From assembly GCA_031772625.1 (NCBI GenBank), contig CM062818.1, forward strand, positions 1,280,908,277 through 1,280,972,276: a stretch of DNA of 64,000 bases, given 5' to 3'. The stretch comes from Pinus tabuliformis. Its lineage: Eukaryota > Streptophyta > Pinopsida > Pinales > Pinaceae. Positions 1 to 11,778 of this stretch are shown here, in pieces. The position numbers were made by a program, and so were the translations under genes. Each line of letters starts with the position of its first letter. Position 1 is the stretch's first letter. The notes under the pieces are model-generated. The model had not been told where the DNA came from. It made no database searches and saw only the letters and a program-made list of their open reading frames with translations.

Positions 1-1690
1 TCTTCATGATGTGGATTAGGTTCTTGTTGGTGGAGTCATCTAATCCATTTCCTTGGGGGTAATAATTAGAAGAATGTTTGAGAACAATACCATTTTCCAA
101 AGAAAAATATTACAAATTAAATGGTGAAAAGTAAGTGGCATTATCAAACACGAGGTATGTAAGAATGTCAAACCTGGTTATGAGGTTCTGATTAAGAAAA
201 CAAATTACCTCCTAGTAGTTGATTTCCTTTAATGGCATAGATTACACCCACCTTGTGAAATAATCCATGGCTGTGAGGATGTACTTGATATTCTTTGATG
301 AATACGGTGTGATTTCCCTAATAACATCCAATCACCACTATTTAAAAGGTTCCTCTACTACAATGGGCTGGAGTGTTGCAGCTGACCATAATTATCTTCT
401 AACGCAATTATGACAGATAGAGAATTTATGCACATATGCATGGAAATATTTGAATAGAGTAAGCCAATAAAAGGTAACGCTCATGATCTTGTGTGTTGTT
501 GTCTCACCGACATAGTTTCCTCCTATTGTCCCATCATGTAGCTCCTTCAACACTCTTTGGGCTTCATCAAATTCTAAGCATGGAAATATTTGAATAGAGT
601 AAGCCAATAAAAGCTAACCCTCATGATCTTGTGTGTTGTTGTCTCACCGACATAGTTTCCTCCTACTGTCCCATCATGTAGCTCCTTCAACGCTCTTTGG
701 GATTCATCAAATTCTAAGCATTTCATTAGTTCGTCATTATGGTGTTTAAAAAACATATTTCCCTACACCAATTGATAGGAGGAAGCTTTAATTCTAATGG
801 CCCTTTTCTATTTCACAGACAACATAGGAGAAATAATTCCTGGTCCTAGATATTTCTTTAGATTAGTATACCAAGCTGACGATGAACTAGATGCAGCACC
901 AAATAATTCGTATACATTTCAATTTCCTAATCCCATCCAATTGATTCTTGATTCGACTAGTCAAAAAATTCAACAACCATTTTACAAAACTCGTGTCCCT
1001 TTACTATATGAGTAGGTTTAAATTCCAAATCATATTCTTGCAAACAGGTCATTTACATAGCTCTTCATTCACCCAACTCATGTTGGAAAAACAATGATAT
1101 TACAGCTTGATGAGGTACAAACATTATCACATGATGTTTTAGAATGTAAGGTTGAAAGTGTTTGAGGGCTTTATATACTACATATGCATGTTTGTCCATA
1201 CCGAGATAGTTAAGCTCTGAACCTTACAAGCCATTACTCATGAAACTTATGGGACACTCATTACATTCATTGTCCTTTTGTGTCAACACGGTTACTAGTG
1301 ATGAATCTGAAGAAATGGTCTACAATATAAAATCATTATTGAAATCAAGGCTATAGACAGTGGGATATTTAGTAATATATTTCTTGATATGACGAAAAGA
1401 CTCCTTCTCTTCATGATTCCAATTGAATACAACGTCCTTCTTTATCATATTTTGCAAAGGCTTCACTATCTAAGAAAAGTCAAAAATAAACTTACATAGA
1501 ATGTTAATCTTACCCAGGAATGACTGCATAGCCTTCTTTCCATTGGTATGTGGGATTTGTGCCATAGCCTTTACATGTTCAGGGTCAATTGTGATACCAC
1601 TCTTGGCTATTATATGTCCCAAAAACTTTCCTTTAGATCTCAAAAGTTAATAGGAAAGGAGGAATTTAACCTCTAGAGTTAACGTTCGCA
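1..1690 (-). pseudogene. Degenerate Ty3/gypsy pol fragment (RT end, RNase H, integrase)
   Basis: Read on the minus strand, conceptual translation recovers the RT-to-RNase H joint near 1500-1640 (FLGHII, then ITIDPEHVKAMAQIP, then QSFLGKIN), RNase H debris to about 800, the integrase zinc-binding region at 392-756 (LHDGT.GGNYVGETT, FYWLTLFK, CHNC) and the integrase core from about 350 to the window edge. The first catalytic Asp is visible in WWLDVI near 330. The position of the catalytic Glu reads NGLDDSTNKN near base 35, where the family has NGLVE, so it is Asp here. Many stops and frameshifts show it is dead. The element continues beyond base 1. It may belong with the gag debris at 8760-10930, split by a later insertion; that link is inference. 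Confidence 0.8.
441..720. repeat. 140-bp tandem duplication in the integrase zinc-finger region
   Basis: Bases 441-580 and 581-720 are two adjacent copies of the same 140-bp segment with only a handful of substitutions. Both cover the HHCC region of the dead integrase. Because 140 is not a multiple of 3, the duplication itself throws the second copy out of frame. Confidence 0.9.
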
Positions 1691-4109
1691 ACATTGACAA
1701 TGGATTGTAGATTAATGGGGGATTTGGAATGACCAGAAGAGGTAGCTTTTAGAATGACAAGAACCTTACAGGTGGATGAAATGGAAACAAAGGTCTTGAC
1801 AATCAACTCTTTGACCATCCAGCTTGGTGAGTTTGAATAACGATATGTTTTCCTAGGTCTTTTTCATATCTTCAATAATGTTACACCCAATGTCAGAATA
1901 TACAATCTCCTCTTTGGATGGTTGAGCACTCGTAGTAGGTTTTCAAGACTTATCCAGAGCTACAAGGGTGTGAGAGTTACCTTTGGTGCTTGGCAAGGTG
2001 CTCTTCAAGGTGTTATGTTTCTATACCAATAGGAGTCATAATTTTTGAATGGATGAGGTCAAATCTGTAATATGTACATACCTTTGCTTTCTACAAATGT
2101 TTTCCATATTCAAAAAATAAAAAAATAAAAAAATAAAAAAATTTAAATAGGGTGTGTCCGAAAAGAAAAATCAAAGGACAAAAAGAATAAAAAGGTAAAA
2201 AAAGATGAAAAAATGAACCCCAAGAAATAAAAAATACCATGAAAGTGTGCAAGTCAAAATGCCACTACTATTTACTTTTGATGCAGAATAAAAGACTGTG
2301 TGCAACTTGTTTTTCATGCCACAATACATGGTAATCAAACAGTTTAATCTTGGTTATTCCATGTTTTTAATTTCATGCTTAGATATAGAGAATAAAATCT
2401 AACCAAACTGTTTAATCTTGGCATATAAGTAGATAGGTAGAGTAAATAAAATGAGCTCAATTGTTTAATTTGAGCCCTTGGATGTAAAAAGGTTAGACTT
2501 AGATAGATTACTTGTGTAAAATAAAAGAAAAAGTTTTGATAAAGAGTTTGTCAGCTTAAGTGCACCCTAATAAAGAGAAGTAAAAATAGTAGGATGAGTA
2601 GATGGGTAAGTAGAAGAATGGTTGCATAATTATGATTATTGATTAGATAAGATCATATTATTCACTTTCATCATCAAAGTTCTAAGTATGGATGAAAATT
2701 GAGCATCTACCAAAGTACACAATGTCAACTGATTAACCTCCTTCATTCGTTATATTTTTCACTTAAGTAATTTCCAAGGAAAGTCTTAAAGTACATAAAA
2801 TCTTAAGTTAAAGGGGCTCAGAGCATTTCTCTGACTTCGGGAGGGATGAGACCCTCGGTCCAATAACTTATAGGTCCTAAGTACTAAAAGTCCCCTCATA
2901 ATCATTCACCCCCTTCAAATTCACTCATATTCCCAAATAAACTCACTTTCCCTAATAAACCAGGCTATCTCTAAGGATAAAACCTTAGAAATGCCATTAC
3001 CCCCATAAAAATCTCTCTTCACAAAAACCCACAAATTCATACTTAGCCTAAGTTTTTATGTTTTCTATGTGAAAAGCAAAACAAATTGCAAAAACCTCAT
3101 TTTATACTTAGCGCTAAAACATTTTCTGCCTTCATTCATATTAACTTTTAACTTTATTTACATATTAACTCCCAAGAAAATAACCCTTTTCCCCTATGTA
3201 TTTATAAAACCCATTAATATTAATATCCCGCCCCTAAAGTTTGAAACATAAACTTTATTAATATCATGAATGATTAATGGGTTAATTAGTCGATCAGTGA
3301 TTAATTAATAACCAAAACCCTCTGATGATAAAACGAATTAATTAACCGATCTGCGGTTAATTAATAATTGACCTCCACCAATGAAATCACCCCCAATGCC
3401 CTTAATCCACCATAATCCATTCATTAACTTAATCCCGCCACTCTTAAACCTCCGTCGGGCCCCTCCATTAAACCTCATGTCAAAACCCCGCCCTGATCAC
3501 CGTACGATCAGGCCCCATTTGATCCAACGGTTGACGATCATATTGGGTAGCCTCCGAAGGTCGAACTTTACCCACCCGATATGGGTGGTTTCAATTTGGA
3601 CCCTGATGCTACATGGCGCCCGATGAATGGCATCAGGCGGCCTCCCCCCAAAACCACTCCAGCCCAAAAGCGGTGTGATCCAAACCCGCTTACCACCATC
3701 CACAAGACGACAGAATGTCTGATCCCCCGCTTAATGCCAAATGTACCTTTCCCTGTGTACCCACCAAAACAATTGACTTTGCAAATAAAACTAAAAAAAC
3801 TCATTGTTTTTAGTTTTATCGTGAAAAAGACTGCTCAGACCTCCATGCAAGCACCAGAGTACGTGCAACCATCAACCCACGTCCAACTGCCAACCTGCTG
3901 AAGTTGTTGAACTTCCAGACCACTCTTCAGTCATGTACGCCTCCTGCAAACTATGCACAGTCACCCATCAACCTGTTTAGAGCCAAAACCAAGTATTTAA
4001 CCAAAATCACTAAGAAACCCTATTAATTCCCAAACCTGTTACTCAATTGCTTTAAAGTTATTAAGTAATTAAGTAAAACGATTGCCCAACAATCCTCAAC
4101 TACTCTGAA
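1691..4109. other. Noncoding AT-rich stretch with A-rich simple repeat
   Basis: I see no convincing gene. Bases 2105-2141 are an (AAAAAAT)n-like A-rich tract. Bases 3400-3760 are more GC-rich and open in several frames on both strands, but with no recognisable protein. A 12-bp perfect inverted repeat lies at 3337-3365. This stretch may be the upstream region of the reading frame starting near 4110, or an unrecognised LTR or leader. Confidence 0.5.
3337..3365. repeat. 12-bp perfect inverted repeat with 5-bp spacer
   Basis: Arms ATTAATTAACCG (3337-3348) and CGGTTAATTAAT (3354-3365) are exact reverse complements around the spacer ATCTG. Related TTAATTA words lie just upstream at 3271-3312. It resembles a dimer-binding site or hairpin; function unknown. 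Confidence 0.8.
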
Positions 4110-7100
4110 TTGAACCAATTTACCCCCAATTTGACAGAAAACCTTTCGCCCCCATCCTTGAATCCACAAGAACCAAGGATGGCTGCTCCAGTTGCACTGA
4201 ATGTCCTACCAATTTCTACTCCCCACCGGGACTTAGACCATCTCCCTTTGGCAGACAAAGACTTTCAAATCAAAGACACCTCTATCCAAGAATCCCCACT
4301 GAAGTTATACTATAGGTACAGAGACCAATACTTAAACCATGCAGACAAAATAGGTCTTTGGGAATCAGGTTTGCCCAAGTACCAATTCCCTAGAGTTCAT
4401 ATCTTCCCTGAAATTGTCCACTATTGCCATATGAACTACAGTCCCAGCCAAAGAGTAGTGATGACTCTTGACCATACTATATTATTTACCATCACTGCTG
4501 AATCCATCAATGAAATACTGCAGTTGCAACCAGGCCAAAACCTAACCCCCCTTTCTGTTGGAGACCTACTTAACAGATTCCCTAGAATCACCTCCATTAA
4601 ACTTGCTCAATTATTCCAAACCTTCATCAGGGAAGAGCAATACATTCCAAAGGAACCTCCTCCATACATGTGGACCATATTCTCTGAACTTGGCCGAGAC
4701 ATCATAGCAATGATATCTAGTGTGTTAGGCCAGACTACAAGTGAGTTTGTTGATGAAATTATTATAGCCTTCATGTCCATTTACACTCCTGAATAGCCCC
4801 ATTTCATCATGCTTGATTATTCTAAGTTCATTTCAGATAAGATGCATGATCAATTCATAAGAATGGACAATGAAAGAGTATTCAAATATTCATCAGTTTT
4901 ATATCATCTTTTCCTATACTATCAAGCTGATAAATTCCCATTTCCACTTCAAAAGCTTGATACCAAAGGCAACCCTAGATTAGTAGTCTTTTGGACTTCA
5001 TTAATCCACCAATATGACTCTCCATATACTTATACAGATTTCGTAGATCTTTTTGTGCACCCAGTGGCAACTATGTTGTTAGGAAGTCCTCCCCCCAGAA
5101 TCAGTGTAGATATCAGGAGGGTCCTATAGTTGTCTAAACAATACATAGTGGCATATTGGTACTTATACCAAAATCACACTGAAATCAGAATATATTGTTG
5201 TGAGTTAGCACCCTACAAACTACCAAGATACCTCCCCATGAGATTGTTTACTCTGGAGTACTATAGGAAAATGATTAATTCAGACGAGGCACATTTTGTG
5301 AAGGCCAATAAGAAAGCTCAACTTAGAAAAAAATACCAGCTTGGCCCCTTTATATGCAACAATAGGGAAGCTAGAAGGGAAGTAGAAAAAATTCTTCAAA
5401 AGCTCAAACAGAAACAAAGCTTCATATGGAGATATGACCCTTTTGATTTCATCTACAATAGAAGACAAAATAACAAATAATCTCCCTATATCCACCACAA
5501 AATTCCTGAGATAGAACAATATGCAAATAAACTAGAATGGGTGGAGAACACTCTAGTAGACAGAGATAGCACAAAAGTTGTTGTTAGTAATGTGTTGATT
5601 GATCTAGAAAGAATACTTGATGAAGATTCCTTTATAAAAGTTCCATGAGAATCCCAATCCCAAAGGGAAACACAGGAACATAGTGAGCAACTAGCAGAAG
5701 AAGGACCTCAAGAGCAAGAAGAATCAGAGCAACTAGACAATTCAAAAGAGCTGGCTCAACCAGAACACATCATGAGTAATCCTCCTATTGTACAGACTCC
5801 TCTAAATGAGGAGAAAAATCCCAAAAGAGATAGAGAGGAGGCCGCTCCTTCTAGCAGACATGTTGCATAGACTTATGTCAAGAGGCAAAGGTTAAATCCT
5901 TTTTCAGAACAAGAGTTTATAGAGGAAATAGATGGAACCACACATACAGAAAGAGCAGTGAGTAGGCAGACCAATCCCACTCGAGGTACACGAGAATCTT
6001 CCACTACACAGGCTAAAATGTTGGAGAGACAACAGAGCATGGAAGTATCCTCATTCAAGGCTCCAACAAGCCAGAATCAGGACATTAGAGAGAAATACAA
6101 AGAAATAAAGGCCAGAAATGAAGGATTGAAGGCTCAGAGCTATACACAATACCTCAAAATGGCTCCCACTAGTCAATCAAGGCTAATGTTAGCCTTTGAT
6201 GTAAAATAAGGTAAGATGCAGATGTCTTTCATGAAGCCTACCACATAGCAGCCCAGGTCTATAGCAGATTACTTGAAGACAGATTTTGAGGTACTGGCGA
6301 AGGATATACATCCTATCGACCAAATAGAGTTGCACAAATAGACCGGGGAAATGGTCTATTCCACATTGACCATCAAGGTCATTGTAGCACATCAACTACA
6401 AAATTCGCTAAATAATATATCAATGCAATTCCAACTAGAGAAGGCCTCTTCACAGACCAAGGATACTAGGATAAAGTCCTTAGAGGACTTAATCATAGAG
6501 TTGGGGCATGATACCAAGGATGTAAAGGTTGTAGAAAAACTAATAAAAAACAAAAACGATGACATAGCTACCTTAAAAAAACAACTCAAAATCCCTCCTC
6601 CACATCATCCACAAACAGCTGAAGTATTAGAAACTCGGAAGGAAGAGGAGCTTATGGAATTAGTCCTTAAGCTGAATGATCAACTAAAGGAAACAGAGAA
6701 AGAGCTAGACAGATTGATTCAGTCTAAACAGAGTGAGTTGGCCACCACTCCACAGACTATCATTCCTACAGTCTCTACAACAGTGCCCTCTACACTGGCT
6801 GCTTCCTTAGCACCAATAGTTCCACCAGCTACAACTATGCCAGTTACAGGTACATCTACAAGCACAGGTACATCCATAGAGAAAATAACTGAATTAGTAA
6901 AAGCCATGGAGGAAGTGACCATCCAGGCTATAGAGCTTAAAATGCATAAAGAAAAAGTGTCAAGTTTGGAAACTGATTGCAAACTTGCACAAATACAACA
7001 GAAAGAAGAAGCTCAAAAAAGTCAAAGAATGGGTGAAAGGATAAAAATCCTTGAGAAGGACTTGACATTGCAACAACCACTAGGAGATATAAAGGAAATG

Positions 7101-7742
7101 ATCTGGGCCAACATCATTGACTCTGTCAATGATTTTTGGCCATCAATCCAAGTAAGTTTTTAGCAGACTGAACTGGCGAATGTGGCCACCAAAGCAATTC
7201 ATAAGACAGGAGAAGAACTGAGAGAAAATCCTAAAGAGGCCAATCAATTGATAACACTCTTAAACAACAAGAACAAGTATCAGCTGGAGGAACTGGGCAT
7301 AGAAGATAGGATAGGGACCATCATAGAAATCAAGAAGATTCTTACCAAAAGGAACGTTATGCTCAATCTTGAGAAGAAATGCCAAAGCATACAAGCCGAT
7401 ATTGACAGATTCATGACAAAGTTTGGTATTTTGAGGCAAAAAGGCCTCCCCAGTCCTATGGTCATCCATGCAAAGCTTACAACCCAAGATGACTACATTC
7501 AAAGACTAAACAAGTTGGCCAGCAACCAAGCTAGTACTTCAGGGGTAAAAGCTCTACCCATAGGAAAAGTACTGTACGATATTCTGGAAAATTTGTTCTT
7601 CCTAGAGCATGAGGTGAAGACCCTATTTGTCAACAAGATAAGTTTTTACAGGTACACCGAAGCTGATGAGACATATAGAAAGATGTTAAAGATGAAATTA
7701 CCTAAATATGAATGGTGGATGAAGTTAACAGATTTACTATAA
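4110..7742 (+). pseudogene. Single long decayed reading frame of unknown family, nine in-frame stops, no frameshift
   Basis: All open segments between 4110 and 7742 lie in one frame, giving about 1,210 codons. A likely ATG is at 4179 (MAAPVALNVLP). Internal stops are TAG at 4794, 5127, 5868, 6246, 6339 and 7161, TAA at 5478 and 6207, and TGA at 5646; the natural end is TAA at 7740. The N-terminal part (to about 5480) looks globular, with stretches such as RVVMTLDHTILFTITAESI and YLPMRLFTLEYYRKM. A Q/E-rich linker follows (5640-5760), then charged coiled-coil-like segments (6400-7100) with a Thr/Pro-rich patch (6730-6870), then a C-terminal helical region. I do not recognise the family. The lack of introns suggests a retrotransposon-borne or retrocopied gene. 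A diverged relative appears at 11779-13515 plus 21355-22600. Confidence 0.65.
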
Positions 7743-8759
7743 AGTTACTGCAGTAAATCCATATGGCAACCAGGTAAAACAGGTGAAACAGGGTCAAAGT
7801 GTAGCAGGTAAAGACTATCAGTAGGTTAAAGACATAAAGTGATTCCAACATATAGATATCAAGCAACTAAAAGAGCCAAATTCAAATTACAATAACTAGC
7901 ACAATCACAATAAAAGGGACAACAAGAAGGCAGTTTTCCATCTGTCTCTATCTTCATTCTTGAAGATATTTTTGATTTCCTAGAATAATTCTCATACTAT
8001 TATGAGATATTTTGTAACATTTTATATATAAATACTTCAAATTTTGAAGTAATTAGTGTGGATTAATAGACATTTTTGTAGACATTTCATATCAAGCTAA
8101 GGAGCTATTGTAATCAAGACTAGACTAGCTTGCTGGGTCACGAAATAAAGCTAAAGACATTTCATAGGATTCTTGTGCATAGTGGAAACCAAATAAGTAT
8201 TATCTCTACATGTTTATTACTATTTTATCATCATGTTATAAATATTCACATGTTTTCTCTATGAAATCTGAATAGTAAACAAGGAATGATATTTTAGAAT
8301 TAGCTTTAATGCTCTCTGTCTTGACTATTTACTTTCTCACTATTTTCCACTAAACTATCTTGGTTTGGGAATTCTTAGTTTCTCCCTTAATTCCGTAGTT
8401 CCCCCCTTAGGTCCATAGTAAAGGATTATTAGTTGCCCTTTGCTACTAATCTCCTTCTGTTCTTCATCCTAATCTTGGTTTAAGGATTCTTCATTGCCCT
8501 TTTACCTTGGTTAGGACTACCTCATCCATTTGAACCTACAGGTTTGCTTTTTGTTGTGCTAGCCTTCCTTGTGAACTCCTCCTTTAGTAATTGATCTAAT
8601 CCAATCAAGCCACTCTTTGATTGACTCCATAGCCCAATGGACTAAATACTTGCTCTACCCATCTGTTCCCTTAAGTTCACCACCCGATCAAAACCAAAAC
8701 ATCATGAGCACTAAGAACTAGCCTAAAATCCCACCCAAAACAAAGTTAAATTATAAAGA
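7743..8759. other. Noncoding region after the long decayed frame
   Basis: No gene is visible. A TATA-like stretch (TATATATAAATAC) lies near 8025, and an AATAAA-type signal near 8144-8149 follows on the same strand. This could be a 3' UTR or an unpaired LTR of whatever carries the 4110-7742 frame, but I could not find a matching second LTR. Confidence 0.35.
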
Positions 8760-10930
8760 GATATCCCTCTCTGGACTTAGATTGGCTAAAACCCGAGTCT
8801 ACAAGATTAGGTTTGTGGTTACCTCGGATTATTCCTTCTTTTTATAACTTCTAGGAAAGACATATGAGTGATAACACAAGGATTTCTCGACTAAATGTTT
8901 AGGAGCTAGAGTTGAAGGTTGGGTAGTGTTGCTTAGGGAAAAAATCTTTCTCGGCAATTCCTTTTTCATTTCTTCAAGTGTGGGTTAAACTAACAATCCT
9001 TTGCTCCTTATATTATAACTCTTCGTAGTTTTATGAGGAGGCTCTTCCCAAACAATGCTTCTTGGATCCACTATACCTCACCCCCTTGAATAACCTTGAA
9101 TGAAAAAAACAGGAGAAGAAACATTTTCATCAAGACGTGATGCTATATATCTATTGTCTCCTCATATTTTTCTCTAACTTTATGATATTCAAGAACCTTG
9201 TCACCAAAATAGTCATATTATGTATCCATTATGGGCAAATATTTTTTAAATGTGTGGCTTGGTGAAAGGTGCAATAGTTTTCCATACCAAGCTCTTCAAC
9301 ATGTAAATTTGCATTAGAGATTTGAGTTGACATTAGAGGTATATTATTACTCTTCTTGAAGAAAGGCTTGTATTGTTTGTTCCCTAACAAGCCCTCGCTA
9401 GTATTTCTCTTTAACTCAGACACTTAATTAGTTAACTGCTTCATAGATTTAGCCAAAGCCTAAAAATCAAAAGAATATTTGTCATGAGATTTACTAGATG
9501 AGGCTTGAGTTTTATTATCAACATCCTTCAAATCTTCACGCGTGTCATGCTTTAGTGCCAGTACCAAAAGAAGATATTTCTCAAAAATGAGAGCCTCCAT
9601 GAATATTTCCATGAGTGTAACCTTTTCTTCTCGCTCCACAAACAATGCAATATCACGAGGTAACACCTTAGTGTAATAATCAACAATGATGGAGTCATCG
9701 AGAGTGACATCAGTTGGTAACTTATTCAAGATATTAGTAAATCATTGGTTGAATTCCTTACCCTTTTCCTTCTTACCCATGTTCAAGGAACTCATCTTTA
9801 TGACGAGCATGGAAGGTGTCTTATATTGGGAAATCTTTTTTATAAAGGCTTTTCGAAACTCATCCCAATTCTGAATGGAAGTTACAGGTAAGGAGTGGTA
9901 CCATGTAGCAACCTTTTTCTCTAGGTCATGTGGAAATATCTTTCATGCAACATCACCATATTGGACTCTCATCATATCGGAAGCTAGATTGAAGTTATTG
10001 ATGTGATCTTTGGTGGTAGTTCCTTTCTCTGGATCAAATTTTGGGATTTTCTTCTTAGGATGTTGGGGCATGTCATGCATCTGACCTTAGATGTCCAAAG
10101 GGGGCTGATCCATCCAAGCTAGAGGTTGCCGTCAGTTAGATTTTGGTGGATTGTTAGCCATTTCATTAGCATTTACCCCTTCGTCACTCTTAGAATCGGA
10201 CCTGGAGCCTTCACTACAGTGAGGGAGATCCTACTTATTCATTACATCTCGACGTATCCTAAGATTCTTCAGATTTATGAGATTTAAGAGGTTTCTTAGT
10301 TTTCCAAAATTTCTCTCAATTCTACTATTTTTTTCATTCCAAGAGTATTTATCATTATGTAAGTTTAGTTGATTCCTAATATTCCCTTCACCTCATGGTC
10401 TTTGAATATTCTCAAAATTCTATCATGAGCGATAGTTCCCACCTTCTAAATTCTCTTCCCCATGACCTTCCCCTTCTGAACTAGTTGGGATTTCTAAAAC
10501 TTGGATTGAGTGTCTTTAAAAGAATGTTTGCATAATCATCCAAGGTAATATTAATAAAATATTCTACTAAGCTTACTAGGACTCCCTTCTGTGTTTGGTG
10601 AGGCTTGGTTGAACATGTATGAGGGAAGGAATATGTAGTAGAGATACATCGACGACTCTCAGAAAATTGATGAGTAACAGTGCATAGATCTATCAGTGGT
10701 TCAAATGTGACCTCATAAAGTGGTGGATTTTCCTTAATTTGGGAGCATCACTAAAAAGTGGGTGCTTAAGAATAAACAAAAGGAGCATCAATAAAAGTTT
10801 CCCCTTGAGAAGGATGATGAGGTGGTAAGGGAGGAATAGGAGGAGATTGATCTCTAGCTAACTGAGAGGGTTGAGGATGGGGGTGGGTATTCATTCCAAC
10901 CATTGGATAAGAGATTCCTCCTTCTAGTGC
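8760..10930 (-). pseudogene. Degenerate Ty3/gypsy gag (capsid and zinc-binding region)
   Basis: On the minus strand an N-terminal Pro-rich region near 10920-10780 (HPHPQPSQ, PPIPPLPPHHP) is followed by PKFDPEKGTTTKDHINNF near 10050. Next comes the capsid signature LEKKVATWYHSLP near 9900 and the helical region at 9460-9729 (MNKLPTDVTLDD, LPRDIALFVE). A CX2HX3HX4C cluster (CTFHQATHLKNIC) lies near 9235-9280. This order is the retrotransposon gag pattern. There are several frameshifts and stops. It may be the 5' part of the same element whose pol debris is at 1-1690, with 2.1-8.7 kb inserted between; that is inference. Confidence 0.7.
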
Positions 10931-11778
10931 CAAAAAGTATGTTGACAGGTTAGAATTTTACGCCAACAGTAAGGGAATCTCCCCAGTGTAGAATTCCAAT
11001 TATACTCTACACTATTTGGTTTAGCAGTCCCATCCGATATGTATGCCTGACTTCCATCATGTTGGTTGAGATTCACTTTGGAAAACTACTGTTAGAGAAT
11101 AAATAAAGCTTTAACAAACGAAAGTAAGTAAATTATGGAAAATCAACGTGTGGGGCATTATGAATAATAACAACAAAATATTAAGACATGAATCTAAGGA
11201 GAAGTAGTGCTTGAAAACCCTCACAGAAAACCCATGCATGTTATAAATATAAATTTATCAAACATGAATAATTTTCTTATTAGAAAAATCATGAAAGCAT
11301 ACGTAAGCACACAATCCAACAATGATATAATTTTCAAATCAACAAAATAGTTTATCGACGTAAACATAAAGAGAACACATCATATACCATTCGTTCACTG
11401 AAAGAGAAATCCTATAATGTTTGATGATATGTCAAAGAACTACATGCTAAGGCTCATAAAGCTTCAAACATTAAGCTAAAATATCGATAACACCATCACA
11501 TGAGAAGTCCATCAAATTCATGAGTGGAAATATAAGATAACTTATTGTATTCACCAAAATATATATTAGTTCTTGAACAATATTCATAAATGAGTCCAAA
11601 AGTGAGACTCCTTTACATTGTGTCACAAGGTCATATTTATAGAAATTGAGTGACCTTTCTTCTACCCTTCTGACTCTTGAGTTATCCCATGAACTTCCAC
11701 ATCATTATGTGACTCTCTACTCTATCCTAGCCTCTACTCTACCACTAAAATATAAAGGAAAGAAAACTTCCTATTATA
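10931..11778. other. Noncoding AT-rich stretch
   Basis: I see no supported gene. It lies between the gag remnant and the decayed frame ending at 11779, and may be the leader or LTR of the gag-bearing element. A TGTTAG start near 11091 is LTR-like, but no partner was found. Confidence 0.35.

Noticed and set aside
797..1015. Plus-strand 72-aa open frame
   Set aside because: It is antisense to the gypsy RNase H to integrase region and has no recognisable content of its own.
3381..3901. Overlapping open frames on both strands in a GC-richer patch
   Set aside because: No recognisable domain, no consistent strand, and rich in Pro/Arg as expected from base composition.
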